Shown here piece after piece: positions 50,196-59,313 of a stretch of DNA of 64,000 bases (positions are counted from its first letter, which is position 1; every line of letters begins with the position of its first letter). The notes under the pieces were generated by a model. It had not been told where the DNA came from and ran no database searches. It saw only the letters and a list, made by a program, of their open reading frames with translations. Source of the DNA: Streptomyces sp. Q6 (GTDB taxonomy: Bacteria; Actinomycetota; Actinomycetes; Streptomycetales; Streptomycetaceae); NCBI RefSeq assembly GCF_036967205.1, contig NZ_CP146022.1:6386001-6450000 (forward strand), in the 5' to 3' direction. The position numbers and the translations under genes were made by a program.

Positions 50196-53018
50196 ATGGA
50201 GACCCCGTCGGACCGGCACGCCTACCCCGCCCACTGGGAGGCCGACGTCGTGCTGCGCGACGGCGGCACCGCGCGGATCAGGCCGATCACCACCGAGGAC
50301 GCCGAGCACCTGACCAGCTTCTACGAGCAGGTCTCGGACGAGTCGAAGTACTACCGCTTCTTCGCGCCCTACCCGCGTCTGTCCGACAAGGATGTCCACC
50401 GGTTCACCCATCACGACTACGTGGACCGCGTCGGACTGGCGGCCACGGTGGGCGGCGAGTTCATTGCGACGGTGCGCTACGACCGGATCAACGCGCAGGG
50501 CAGGCCCGCCTCCGCGCCGGCCGACGAGGCCGAGGTCGCCTTCCTCGTGCAGGACGCCCATCAGGGGCGTGGCGTGGCGTCCGCCCTTCTGGAGCACATC
50601 GCGGCCGTCGCCCGCGAGCGCGGCATCCGCCGGTTCGCCGCCGAGGTGCTGCCCGCCAACACCAAGATGATCAAGGTGTTCACGGACGCCGGATACACGC
50701 AGAAGCGCAGCTTCGAGGACGGCGTCGTCCACCTGGAGTTCGACCTGGAGCCCACGGAGGCGTCGCTCGCCGTGCAGCGCGCCCGGGAGCAGCGCGCCGA
50801 GGCCCGATCCGTGCAGCGCCTCCTCGCCCCCGGATCGGTCGCCGTGATCGGCGCGGGGCGTACACCCGGGGGAGTGGGCCGCAGCGTTCTCGACAACCTG
50901 AAGGACGCGGGCTTCACCGGCCGCATGTATGCGGTGAACAAGGCCTACCCCGAGGACTTCAAGGAGCTCGACGGCGTCCCCGCCCACCGCTCCGTCCGTG
51001 ACATCGACCCCGCCGAGCCCGTCGACCTGGCCGTCGTCGCCGTCCCCGCCCCCGACGTCCCCGAGGTCGTCGCCGAATGCGGCGAACGAGGCGTACAGGG
51101 CCTCGTCGTCATCTCCGCCGGCTACGCGGAGAGCGGCGCCGAAGGCCGCGAGCGCCAGCGGGAACTGGTGCGCCAGGCCCGCACCTACGGAATGCGCATC
51201 ATCGGGCCCAACGCGTTCGGGGTGGTCAACACCTCACCCGACGTACGGCTCAACGCCTCGCTCGCCCCCGAGATGCCCCGCCCCGGACGCATCGGCCTGT
51301 TCGCCCAGTCCGGCGCCATCGGCATCGCCCTCCTCGCGCGGCTCCAGCGGCGCGGCGGGGGAGTCACCGGCCTCACCGGCGTCTCCACGTTCGTCTCCGC
51401 GGGCAACCGCGCGGACGTCTCCGGCAACGACGTCCTCCAGTACTGGTACGACGACCCGGACACGGACGTCGCTCTCATGTACCTCGAATCGATCGGCAAC
51501 CCGCGCAAGTTCACCCGCCTCGCCCGCCGCACCGCGGCCGCGAAGCCCCTCGTGGTCGTCCAGGGCGCCCGGCACAGCGGCATCGCCCCCACCGGGCACA
51601 CCGTGCGCGCCACCCGCCTCCCGTACGCCACCGTCTCCGCGCTCCTGCGCCAGGCCGGCGTCATCCGGGTCGACACCATCACCGAACTCGTCGACGCGGG
51701 GCTCCTGCTGGCCCGCCAGCCGCTCCCGGCGGGCCCGCGCGTCGCCATCCTGGGCAACTCCGAATCGCTGGGTCTGCTCACGTACGACGTCTGTCTCTCC
51801 GAAGGGCTGCGGCCCAAGCCGCCCCGCGACCTCACCACCGAGGCCTCCGCACAGGACTTCCGTGCCGCCCTGGAGGACGCGCTCGCGGACGACAAGACCG
51901 ACGCCGTCGTCGTCACCGCGATGCCGACCGTGGGGGAGGACCCGACCGAGGACGCCGAGCTGGCCGCCGCCCTGAGCGCGGCCGCCGCGACCGTGCCCAC
52001 GAAGCCGGTGCTCGTCGTCCACGTGGAGCTGGGCGGCCTCGCCGAGGCCCTGTCCGCCGCGGCGAGCACCGGGCCCAACGCCCCGGGAGCGCAGCCCGCG
52101 GCCCGGCCCGCACCCGCCGCCGAGGACGCCCCCGGCACCACCCGGCGCCTCATCCCCGCCTACCCCGCCGCCGAGCGCGCCGTCCGCGCCCTGTCCGAGG
52201 TCGCCAAGTACGCCCAGTGGCGGCGCGACGCGGCGGAGCCCGGCAAGGTCCCCGAGTACGACGACATCGACGAGGCCGGGGCCGCCGCCCTCATCACCGA
52301 ACTGCTCGCCGAGGAGGACGACCCGCGCGGCACGGAGCTCGCCCCGGACGCCGCCCGCGAACTGCTCGCCCGCTACGGCGTCGACGTACGCAGGACGCTG
52401 CCCGCCCCCGACCCCGACGAGGCCGCCGCGGCCGCGCGTGCGCTCGGCTACCCGGTGGCCCTGAAGACGACGGCCCCGCACCTGCGCCACCGCCCCGACC
52501 TCGGCGGCGTCCGCCTCGACCTCGCCAACGAAGGAGAGCTGCGGCGCGCCTACGAAGAGCTCGGGGAGCGGCTCGGGGCGCCCGCCGAGCTGCGGCCCGT
52601 CGTCCAGGCGATGGCACCGCGCGGCGTCGACACCGTCGTACGGGCCGTGATCGACCCGGCGGCCGGAGCCGTGCTCTCCTTCGGCCTCGCCGGCGCCGCG
52701 TCCGAACTGCTCGGCGACACCGCCCACCGTCTGATCCCGGTCACCGACCGGGACGCCCAGGGCATCGTCCGCTCCATCAAGACGGCGCCGATCCTCTTCG
52801 GCTGGCGCGGCTCCGCACCCGTCGACACGCCCGCGCTCGAAGAACTCCTGCAACGCGTGTCCCGCCTCGTCGACGACCACCCCGAGGTCGTCGGCGTCGC
52901 CCTCGAACCGGTCGTCGTGGCCCAGCACGGACTGTCCGTGCTCGGCGCGTCCGTCCGGCTCGCGCCCCCTCCCGCCCGCGACGACCTCGGCCCGCGAACC
53001 CTGCCCGTCGCGTACTGA
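50196..53018 (+). CDS. patA: Protein lysine acetyltransferase: N-terminal GNAT plus NDP-forming acyl-CoA synthetase-like domains (PatA type)
   Basis: 940 residues. The GNAT domain is N-terminal (about 15-185; VEVAFLVQDAHQGRGVASALLEHI holds the acetyl-CoA loop), followed by a CoA-binding Rossmann part (VAVIGAGRTPGGVGRSVLDNL), a ligase part, and an ATP-grasp-like C-terminus (about 700-935, RYGVDVRRTLPAP ... GGVRLDLANEGEL). This domain order is the one described for S. lividans PatA, which acetylates acyl-CoA synthetases; most Pat proteins have GNAT at the C-terminus. Pro/Ala-rich linker near 630-650. The His needed for acyl-CoA synthetase catalysis is not evident, as in other Pats. Gene symbol by analogy. 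Confidence 0.9.
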   Translation: METPSDRHAYPAHWEADVVLRDGGTARIRPITTEDAEHLTSFYEQVSDESKYYRFFAPYPRLSDKDVHRFTHHDYVDRVGLAATVGGEFIATVRYDRINAQGRPASAPADEAEVAFLVQDAHQGRGVASALLEHIAAVARERGIRRFAAEVLPANTKMIKVFTDAGYTQKRSFEDGVVHLEFDLEPTEASLAVQRAREQRAEARSVQRLLAPGSVAVIGAGRTPGGVGRSVLDNLKDAGFTGRMYAVNKAYPEDFKELDGVPAHRSVRDIDPAEPVDLAVVAVPAPDVPEVVAECGERGVQGLVVISAGYAESGAEGRERQRELVRQARTYGMRIIGPNAFGVVNTSPDVRLNASLAPEMPRPGRIGLFAQSGAIGIALLARLQRRGGGVTGLTGVSTFVSAGNRADVSGNDVLQYWYDDPDTDVALMYLESIGNPRKFTRLARRTAAAKPLVVVQGARHSGIAPTGHTVRATRLPYATVSALLRQAGVIRVDTITELVDAGLLLARQPLPAGPRVAILGNSESLGLLTYDVCLSEGLRPKPPRDLTTEASAQDFRAALEDALADDKTDAVVVTAMPTVGEDPTEDAELAAALSAAAATVPTKPVLVVHVELGGLAEALSAAASTGPNAPGAQPAARPAPAAEDAPGTTRRLIPAYPAAERAVRALSEVAKYAQWRRDAAEPGKVPEYDDIDEAGAAALITELLAEEDDPRGTELAPDAARELLARYGVDVRRTLPAPDPDEAAAAARALGYPVALKTTAPHLRHRPDLGGVRLDLANEGELRRAYEELGERLGAPAELRPVVQAMAPRGVDTVVRAVIDPAAGAVLSFGLAGAASELLGDTAHRLIPVTDRDAQGIVRSIKTAPILFGWRGSAPVDTPALEELLQRVSRLVDDHPEVVGVALEPVVVAQHGLSVLGASVRLAPPPARDDLGPRTLPVAY

Positions 53019-53047
53019 CCCGACCCGCCCGGAGCCCTCACGCAGAG

Positions 53048-53056
53048 TTATCCACA
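53048..53056 (+). promoter_or_regulatory. DnaA box upstream of the DUF5998 gene
   Basis: A single perfect TTATCCACA, 41 bp before the likely start at 53098. One isolated copy may be chance. Confidence 0.35.
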
Positions 53057-53097
53057 GGGGCAACGGCAGTCTCTTCCCGGGCCTTAGGATGGACCTC

Positions 53098-53685
53098 ATG
53101 GCCAAGACCAGTACGACGACCCAAGGGTTGCGAGCGGCGATCGAGCGCAGCGGCTACTACCCGGCCCTCGTGGCCGAGGCGGTGGAGGCCGCGGTCGGCG
53201 GCGAACCCATGTCGTCGTACCTCGTGCACCAGGAGACCACGTTCGACGCGAACGAGGTCCGTCGTCATGTCACGGTCCTGGTCCTGACCGACACCCGCTT
53301 CATCGTCAGCCACACCGACGAGCAGGCGGCCGACACCACGTCCCCGACGCCGTACGCGACGACGTCCACGGAATCCGTGAAGATCGGCCGGATCTCCTCC
53401 GTCGTGCTCAGCCGCGTCGTCGCCAACCCGGAGAAGTACGTGCCGGGCACGCTGCCTCGCGAGGTCGTCCTCACCATCGGCTGGGGCGCCGTCTCCCGTA
53501 TCGACCTGGAGCCCGCCGCCTGCGGCGACCCCAACTGCGAGGCGGACCACGGCTACACGGGCAGCTCCACCGCCGACGACCTGAGCCTGCGCGTCAGCGA
53601 GGCGGGCGACGGTCCGGAGACCGTGCGCCAGGCCCTCGCCTTCGCGCAGGCGCTCTCCGAGGCCACCGCGGACGCGGGACGCTGA
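53098..53685 (+). CDS. DUF5998 family protein
   Basis: 195 residues from ATG 53098 (an ATG three codons upstream is possible). Soluble, mostly beta: SYLVHQETTFDANEVRRHVTVLVLTDTRFIVSHTDE and SRIDLEPAACGDPNCEADHGYTGSSTADDL, with Cys-x4-Cys and a nearby His that could bind a metal. The pattern matches DUF5998, widespread in actinobacteria and of unknown function. TGATG overlap with the next gene (53683-53687) shows an operon with a phosphodiesterase-like enzyme. Confidence 0.87.
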   Translation: MAKTSTTTQGLRAAIERSGYYPALVAEAVEAAVGGEPMSSYLVHQETTFDANEVRRHVTVLVLTDTRFIVSHTDEQAADTTSPTPYATTSTESVKIGRISSVVLSRVVANPEKYVPGTLPREVVLTIGWGAVSRIDLEPAACGDPNCEADHGYTGSSTADDLSLRVSEAGDGPETVRQALAFAQALSEATADAGR

Positions 53686-54872
53686 TGACGCAGGCCGCCT
53701 GGGACGACGTAGAGCCGCTGCCCGTCCACTCCGCTCCCGTCCCGGCGTACGGCTCCGGCTCCCTCGCCGACCTGCTGCCCACCCTCGGCGCCCACCTCGG
53801 CGTCCCCGACTGCACGGCCGCGATTCCGGAGCTCGCTCCGGTCGACCGCGCCTGCGTCTTCCTCATCGACGGCCTCGGCTGGGAGCAGCTGAAGGCCCAC
53901 CCGGACGAGGCGCCCTTCCTGAGCTCGCTCATAGCGTCCTCACGCGGCGGCACCGGACAGCCGATCACCGCGGGATACCCGGCCACCACCGCGACCTCCC
54001 TCGCCTCGGTCGGTACGGGACTGCCGCCCGGCGCCCACGGCCTGCCCGGCTACACCGTGCGCAACCCCGACACCGGCGAGCTGATGAACCAGCTCCGGTG
54101 GAACCCGTGGACCAAGCCGCAGACCTGGCAGCCGTACCCGACGATCTTCCAGCGCGCCCACGACGCGGGCGTCCACACGGCGCAGGTCTCCGCGCCCGCC
54201 TTCCAGTCGACGCCGCTCACGAAGATCGCCCTCAGCGGCGGCACCTTCCACGGACGTCTGTCCGGCGAGGACCGCATGGACCTGGCCGCCGAGCAACTGG
54301 CGGCGGGGGACCGGTCGTTGGTCTACACGTACTACAGCGAGGTCGACGGCAAGGGGCACCGCTTCGGTGTCGACTCCGACCCCTGGCGCGGCCAGCTCAT
54401 GTACGTCGACCGGCTCGCCCAGCGCCTCGCCGAGCAACTGCCGCCGCGCAGCGCGCTGTACGTCACGGCCGACCACGGCATGCTCGACATCCCCTTCGAC
54501 GAGCAGTCCCGCATCGACTTCGACACGGACTGGGAACTGCGCGCGGGCGTGGCCCTGTTGGGCGGCGAGGGCCGCGCGCGCCACGTGTACGCGGTGCCGG
54601 GCGCGCAGAACGACGTCCTCGCGGTGTGGCGCGAGGTGCTCGGCGAGCAGTTCTGGATCGCGAGCCGCGACGAGGCGATCGCCGCGGGCTGGTTCGGTCC
54701 GCAGGTCGACCGGCGCGTGTACGAGCGGCTCGGTGACGTGATCGCCGCCGCCCGCGACGACGTGGTGATCATCGCGTCCGAGAACGAACCGAAGGAGTCG
54801 GCGATGGTCGGCAACCACGGCTCGATGACCCCGGTGGAACAACTGGTACCGCTGCTCGAAGTGCGCTCCTGA
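53685..54872 (+). CDS. Alkaline phosphatase superfamily / nucleotide pyrophosphatase-phosphodiesterase
   Basis: 395 residues. VFLIDGLGWEQL (metal Asp), GYPATTATSLASVGTGLPPGAHGLPGY (Thr nucleophile region), VDGKGHRFGVDSDPW, TADHGMLD and VGNHGSMT are the superfamily's metal ligands in order. No signal peptide, so intracellular. The substrate is unknown but probably a phosphodiester or pyrophosphate. Translationally coupled to the DUF5998 gene and followed 61 bp later by tdk, suggesting a nucleotide-related context. Confidence 0.92.
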   Translation: MTQAAWDDVEPLPVHSAPVPAYGSGSLADLLPTLGAHLGVPDCTAAIPELAPVDRACVFLIDGLGWEQLKAHPDEAPFLSSLIASSRGGTGQPITAGYPATTATSLASVGTGLPPGAHGLPGYTVRNPDTGELMNQLRWNPWTKPQTWQPYPTIFQRAHDAGVHTAQVSAPAFQSTPLTKIALSGGTFHGRLSGEDRMDLAAEQLAAGDRSLVYTYYSEVDGKGHRFGVDSDPWRGQLMYVDRLAQRLAEQLPPRSALYVTADHGMLDIPFDEQSRIDFDTDWELRAGVALLGGEGRARHVYAVPGAQNDVLAVWREVLGEQFWIASRDEAIAAGWFGPQVDRRVYERLGDVIAAARDDVVIIASENEPKESAMVGNHGSMTPVEQLVPLLEVRS

Positions 54873-54933
54873 CTCCGCGGCCCGCCCCCGCTCCTCCCTC
54901 CCGACCCCAGCTTCGAAAGGTGCTCGACTCCCC

Positions 54934-55581
54934 ATGCCCGAGCTTGTGTTCTTCTCCGGAACGATGGACTGCGGAAAGAGCACCTTGGCGCTCCAGATCG
55001 AGCACAACCGTTCGGCACGGGGACTCAAGGGCCTGATCTTCACACGGGACGACCGCGCCGGCGAGGGCAAGCTGTCGTCGCGGCTCGGCCTGGTGACGGA
55101 CGCGGTGGAGGCGGGCGCCGGGCTCGACCTGTACGCGTATGTGGTGGGGCAGTTGTCGCGGGGCGACAAGGTGGACTACGTGATCGTGGACGAGGCCCAG
55201 TTCCTCGCCACGGAGCAGATCGACCAACTGGCCCGCGTCGTGGACGACCTGGACCTGGACGTCTTCGCCTTCGGTATCACGACGGACTTCCGCACGCGTC
55301 TCTTCCCCGGCTCGCAGCGCCTGATCGAGCTGGCGGACCGGATAGAGGCGTTGCAGGTCGAGGCGATGTGCTGGTGCGGCGAGCGCGCCACGCACAACGC
55401 GCGCACGGTGGGCGGCGAGATGGTCGTCGAGGGCGCGCAGGTCGTCATCGGCGACGTGGACCGCCCGGCGGCCGAGGTCGGCTACGAGGTCCTGTGCCGC
55501 CGCCACCACCGCAAGCGCATGACCAGCGCCTCGGCGCACGCGGCGGCCCTGTCGCCGGACGTGCTGCCGGTGGGAGGCTGA
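54934..55581 (+). CDS. tdk: Thymidine kinase
   Basis: 215 residues. P-loop FSGTMDCGKSTLALQI, Walker B-like VDYVIVDEAQFLATEQI with the catalytic Glu, lasso region WCGERATHNARTVGGEM, and zinc Cys pairs (CWCGERATH and LCRRHHRKR). This is the type II thymidine kinase that salvages thymidine to TMP. Preceded by GAAAGG 8 nt before the ATG. Possibly in operon with the two genes upstream. Confidence 0.97.
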   Translation: MPELVFFSGTMDCGKSTLALQIEHNRSARGLKGLIFTRDDRAGEGKLSSRLGLVTDAVEAGAGLDLYAYVVGQLSRGDKVDYVIVDEAQFLATEQIDQLARVVDDLDLDVFAFGITTDFRTRLFPGSQRLIELADRIEALQVEAMCWCGERATHNARTVGGEMVVEGAQVVIGDVDRPAAEVGYEVLCRRHHRKRMTSASAHAAALSPDVLPVGG

Positions 55582-55595
55582 GCGACGGGCAGGAC

Positions 55596-56372
55596 CTAGT
55601 CCGTCCGCGACGTCACGAGCGCGAACTGCGCTCCCTCGGGGTCGGCCACCGTGGCCACCCGCCCGTACGAACCGTCGCGCGGCGGCTTGATCACATGACC
55701 GCCCAGGTCCGCGACCCGCTCCACGGCCTCGTCCACATCGGCGACCTCGAAGTACGTGATCCAGTACGCGCCGCGATCGCGCGGCAGGGCGTTCCCCACG
55801 CCGTGCACGGACGCCACCGGGTGCTCCTCCAGGAGCAGCGTCAGGTAGTCGAAGTCGGCGGAGACCACGGCCTCTTCGGCGTATCCGAAGACCGCCTGGT
55901 AGAACTTGCCGACGCTCGCCGTCTCCCGCGTCACCAACTCGTTCCACGCCACCGCGCCCGGCACCCCGGTCACCGCCATGCCCAGGTGCGCCGCGGCCTG
56001 CCAGACGCCGAACACCGCGCCCGCCGGGTCGGAGCCGATCGCCATCCGGCCCGCCTCGCCCGCGTCGAGCGGGCCGACGCCCACCGTGCCGCCGCAGTGC
56101 CGGACCGTCTCCGCCGTCGCGTCCACGTCGTCGGTGGCCAGGTACGGGGTCCAGGCGACCGGCAGGTGGCGGTCGGGCGGCAGCTGGCCGATGCCGGCCA
56201 CTTCCTTGCCGTTCAGGAGCGCCCGCGCATACGGGCCGAGCTGCTGCGGCCCCGGCCTGAACTCCCAGCCGAACAGCGCCCCGTAGAACTCCTGGCTCGC
56301 CGTCAAGCTGTGCACCATCAGACTCACCCAGCACGGTGTGCCCGGTGCGCGCCGGGCTGCTGCCTCGGTCAT
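55596..56372 (-). CDS. VOC family protein (glyoxalase-like, CFP-30B type)
   Basis: 258 residues from ATG 56372 with GGAGAGAG upstream. Two vicinal-oxygen-chelate domains in tandem, about 10-125 (TPCWVSLMVHSLTASQEFYGALFGWEF) and 138-250 (WNELVTRETASVGKFYQAVFGY ... ADPEGAQFALV). Related to the mycobacterial 30-kDa secreted antigen family; no signal peptide here. Some metal His/Glu positions are missing, so substrate binding without catalysis is possible. Confidence 0.9.
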   Translation of the reverse strand: MTEAAARRAPGTPCWVSLMVHSLTASQEFYGALFGWEFRPGPQQLGPYARALLNGKEVAGIGQLPPDRHLPVAWTPYLATDDVDATAETVRHCGGTVGVGPLDAGEAGRMAIGSDPAGAVFGVWQAAAHLGMAVTGVPGAVAWNELVTRETASVGKFYQAVFGYAEEAVVSADFDYLTLLLEEHPVASVHGVGNALPRDRGAYWITYFEVADVDEAVERVADLGGHVIKPPRDGSYGRVATVADPEGAQFALVTSRTD

Positions 56373-56655
56373 CGTCACTCTCTCCTCGGACTCCTCTAAC
56401 CAGGACCTTCGGCCCCGCACTCGGGGCCCCGCGTGTCGCATCACGCCCGTGCTGATGGTGGCACTCCGTGCCGCGCGGCGCTCCCTGGCCGCGCCGAATC
56501 CACCGGACTCCAGGCAGAGGATGCCCGATTCGGTGTTTCGCATGCGTTGCGACGCCATGACCCGACCGTGTCCGGTCGGTGCACGCTCGGTAGTCGATCG
56601 AGCACGCTAGCCGAACCGCGCCGCTCGTACCAGACCATGAGCAAGGATGGCCCTC

Positions 56656-57513
56656 ATGAATGCCATCATCTCCGCATCCGAACTTGCGAGCGAGTTGGCG
56701 GGGGACACTCCGCCGGTGCTGCTCGACATCCGCTGGCAGCTGAGCGTCGCGAAGGCCGCTGGAGAGCCCGCTTTCGACGGTCGCGCCGAGTACGCCAAGG
56801 GGCACTTGCCGGGCGCGGTCTTCATCGATCTCGACGCGGAACTCGCAGGTCACGCGGGTCCGGGCGAGGGACGGCACCCGCTGCCCGATCTGGCGGACCT
56901 CGGGGCCGTGCTGCGCGCCGCGGGCGTCTCGGCCGACCGGGACGTCGTTGTGTACGACGGTGGACAGGGCTGGGCGGCCGCTCGCGCCTGGTGGCTGTTG
57001 CGCTGGACGGGGCATCCGTCCGTACGCGTCCTCGACGGCGGCCTCGCCGCCTGGGACGGTCCCCTGGAGACCTCCGCGCCGTCCCCGGAGCCCGGCACCT
57101 TCGAACCTGCACCGGGTGCCACCGGCCTGCTCGACGCGGACGCCGCGGCGGCCCTCGCCCGCTCGGGGCTGCTCCTGGACGCCCGCGCCGCCGAGCGCTA
57201 CCGCGGCGACGTGGAGCCCATCGACCGCGTCGGCGGCCACATCCCGGGCGCGGTGTCGGCCCCGACCACGGAGAACGTGGCGGCGGACGGCCGTTTCCAC
57301 TCCGCCGCCGAACTCGCCGACCGCTTCAAGTCCCTCGGCGCCACCGGCGATCCGGGTCAGGTCGGCGTCTACTGCGGCTCGGGCGTCTCCGGCGCCCATG
57401 AAGTCCTCGCCCTCGCGGTGGCGGGCATCGACGCCCAGCTCTACGTCGGCTCGTGGTCCCAGTGGTCGTCGGACGAGTCCCGCCCGGTAGCGACGGGTCC
57501 GGACCCCCAGTGA
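56656..57513 (+). CDS. Sulfurtransferase (thiosulfate/3-mercaptopyruvate type)
   Basis: 285 residues from ATG 56656 (AAGGA 8 nt upstream; ATG 56647 is an alternative). Two rhodanese domains: an inactive one (DIRWQLSVAK ... GHLPGAVFIDLDAELAGH) and a catalytic one ending in the active loop VYCGSGVSGAHEVLALA with the nucleophilic Cys. The six-residue loop CGSGVS favours 3-mercaptopyruvate over thiosulfate. Moves sulfane sulfur for cyanide detoxification or thiolation. A repeat array and hairpin follow. Confidence 0.93.
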   Translation: MNAIISASELASELAGDTPPVLLDIRWQLSVAKAAGEPAFDGRAEYAKGHLPGAVFIDLDAELAGHAGPGEGRHPLPDLADLGAVLRAAGVSADRDVVVYDGGQGWAAARAWWLLRWTGHPSVRVLDGGLAAWDGPLETSAPSPEPGTFEPAPGATGLLDADAAAALARSGLLLDARAAERYRGDVEPIDRVGGHIPGAVSAPTTENVAADGRFHSAAELADRFKSLGATGDPGQVGVYCGSGVSGAHEVLALAVAGIDAQLYVGSWSQWSSDESRPVATGPDPQ

Positions 57514-57519
57514 CCCCGT

Positions 57520-57645
57520 CCCCGTACGTGGCCAGGGCCCACGCCGACTGACCGGCCCTGCCCCGGTACGCGGCCGGGGCCCGAGGCGGCTGAGCAGCTC
57601 TGCCCGTGAACGTGGCCGGGGCCCGCGCCGACTGAACGGCACGGG
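57520..57645 (+). repeat. Three ~42-bp tandem repeats after the sulfurtransferase gene
   Basis: Units at 57520-57560, 57561-57602 and 57603-57645 share CCCCGTACGTGGCCGGGGCCC followed by GCCGACTGA. The third unit also pairs with downstream sequence to form the terminator. Confidence 0.8.
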
Positions 57646-57657
57646 CCCCGGCCACGT
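57610..57657. terminator. Bidirectional terminator of sulfurtransferase and sepH
   Basis: 16-bp perfect arms ACGTGGCCGGGGCCCG and its complement (57610-57625, 57642-57657), loop 16 nt. Confidence 0.85.
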
Positions 57658-57696
57658 ACTACTGACTGCGCAGCACCGGGCGTGCCCGGCGGAGCG

Positions 57697-58782
57697 CTAC
57701 TCCTGCTTCTTGCGCCGCGTGCCGAACACGATCTCGTCCCAGCTGGGCACCGCGGCCCGCCGGCCGGGGCGCACCCCGTCGGCCTCGGCCTGCCGGTCGG
57801 TGGTGCCGGTCAGACGGTCCCGGTGGCCCGCGACGGAGCGCGGCATCAGGACATCCGCGTACGCCGATCCGGCACCGGCCGACGCGGCGGGTGCCGCCGG
57901 CTCTTCCAACTCGGCTGCCGTGGACGGCTCGGGCTCCTCCGGCGGCGGCTCGGGAGCCGTCGTCGGACGGTCGGGCACGACGATGTCGCCGCGGTAACTG
58001 GGCACCGCCTCCAGGAGGCTGGTCAGCGAGTCGCGCTCCGAGGCGGAGGCGATCGCGGGCAGGTTCTCCTCGGGCGCCGGCGGGCCGACCTCCGGCGGCG
58101 GTGGCGTCGGACGCTCCAACTGCCGGTCCAGGGCACGGTCCAGCGGCCGGTCCCTGGGCAGCCGCGCGATGCGCGGTACGAACGGGAACGTGGGTTCGGG
58201 CGCACCGATGTCGTCGGACTCGCCGATCAGCGAGCGCGCCTCGTCGTCCACGGCCTGGACGAGCCTGCGGGGCGGGTCGTAGGTCCAGCTCGCCGAGTGC
58301 GGTTCGCCCGCGACGCGGTACACGAGCAGGACTTCCCAGGTGCCGTCGTCGCGGCGCCAGGAGTCCCACTGGACGGTTTCCTTGTCGGCGCCGCGCAGCA
58401 GGAGTCGCTCCTGCACCGCCTCGCCGAGCTGGGGGCCGGTGTTCTCGCCGGGACGGCGCACGGGGGTCTTCCTGGCCCGCTCGGCCATGAAGGCACGCTC
58501 CGCGAGCACGGGGCCCTCGAAGCGGCGTACACGATCGACCGGGATGCCCGCGAACTGGGCGACCTCCTCGGCGGAGGCGCCGGCCCGTATGCGCGCCTGA
58601 ATGTCGCGCGGGCGGAGGTGGCTCTCCACCTCGATCTCGATCTGGCCGAGACGCGGACGGTCGCCGCGCACGGCGGCCCGGAGGCGCTCGTCGATCGGAA
58701 GCGTGTACTCCGTGCTGTCCGCAGCCTTCAGCACCAGCCGTGTGCCGTCGTTAGAGACGGCCACGACACGCAGTTCGGGCAT
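57697..58782 (-). CDS. sepH: Septation protein SepH (DUF3071)
   Basis: 361 residues from ATG 58782, with GGGAGG upstream. The conserved N-terminal part, MPELRVVAVSNDGTRLVLK ... IQARIRAGASAEEVAQFAGIPVDRVRRFEGPV, contains the HTH-like motif that binds FtsZ. The mid and C-terminal parts are disordered, Pro/Glu-rich (PEPPPEEPEPSTAAELEEP), ending SWDEIVFGTRRKKQE. SepH stimulates FtsZ assembly and is needed for regular sporulation and vegetative septa in Streptomyces. Divergent from a membrane protein gene. Confidence 0.95.
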   Translation of the reverse strand: MPELRVVAVSNDGTRLVLKAADSTEYTLPIDERLRAAVRGDRPRLGQIEIEVESHLRPRDIQARIRAGASAEEVAQFAGIPVDRVRRFEGPVLAERAFMAERARKTPVRRPGENTGPQLGEAVQERLLLRGADKETVQWDSWRRDDGTWEVLLVYRVAGEPHSASWTYDPPRRLVQAVDDEARSLIGESDDIGAPEPTFPFVPRIARLPRDRPLDRALDRQLERPTPPPPEVGPPAPEENLPAIASASERDSLTSLLEAVPSYRGDIVVPDRPTTAPEPPPEEPEPSTAAELEEPAAPAASAGAGSAYADVLMPRSVAGHRDRLTGTTDRQAEADGVRPGRRAAVPSWDEIVFGTRRKKQE

Positions 58783-59313
58783 GGGGACCTCCCGGGTGGT
58801 GCCTGCCGACGTCACGTGCGTCGCTGCTTCCGCTAGTCGAGTGTGGCCTGCCCGGGTGCAGCCTGCCACAACCTTGCCGAGTTGCCCGGCGTGTCGGGCA
58901 TCGACCCGAGAGCGCCGTTATGGCACGGTTACCTATTCGCAACGCTAAGTGACCGAGTACGTCACCCTGTGCAACGAGCCCCCTCCCGGCGGTCCTGGAA
59001 GGCCCCGGACACCCTGGCGGGAGACCGGACCCAGGGCTCGCAACAGTACTCCATTCGGGCCACTTGCGTGGATCGGCACGCCGCCGAACTTCTCACGGGG
59101 AACGGGAGTTGGGTACGGGGCATGGGCCGCCGGCGTCCGATTCGCGGGAGATGCGCGTGGCGTGCTTCACGGAATCTCCAGAACCGGAACCATTCGCTTC
59201 GGCTGTACGTCCCTTTCTCGTGTGACACGGGAAGTTTCACGTAGTCTCGTGAGCTTCGCCGTGAAACAGGCGCGATGTCAGGATGTGTCGAGAAAGGCAG
59301 GCAAGGTCCGGAA
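58783..59313. other. Divergent intergenic region between sepH and a membrane protein gene
   Basis: 531 bp, no convincing gene; several ORFs in all frames lack ribosome sites. It contains two palindromes: GTGAC-N7-GTCAC (58949-58965) and GTTTCACG (59234-59241) with CGTGAAAC (59260-59267). Promoters for both flanking genes must be here. Confidence 0.55.
59234..59267. promoter_or_regulatory. GTTTCACG/CGTGAAAC inverted repeat
   Basis: 8-bp perfect arms separated by 18 bp, 47 bp upstream of the membrane protein start. Either an operator for a two-turn spaced dimer or a leader hairpin. Confidence 0.5.

Noticed and set aside
54769-57642. 957-codon minus-strand open frame across tdk, VOC and sulfurtransferase genes
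   Set aside because: It spans several real genes in both directions and has no coherent protein features.
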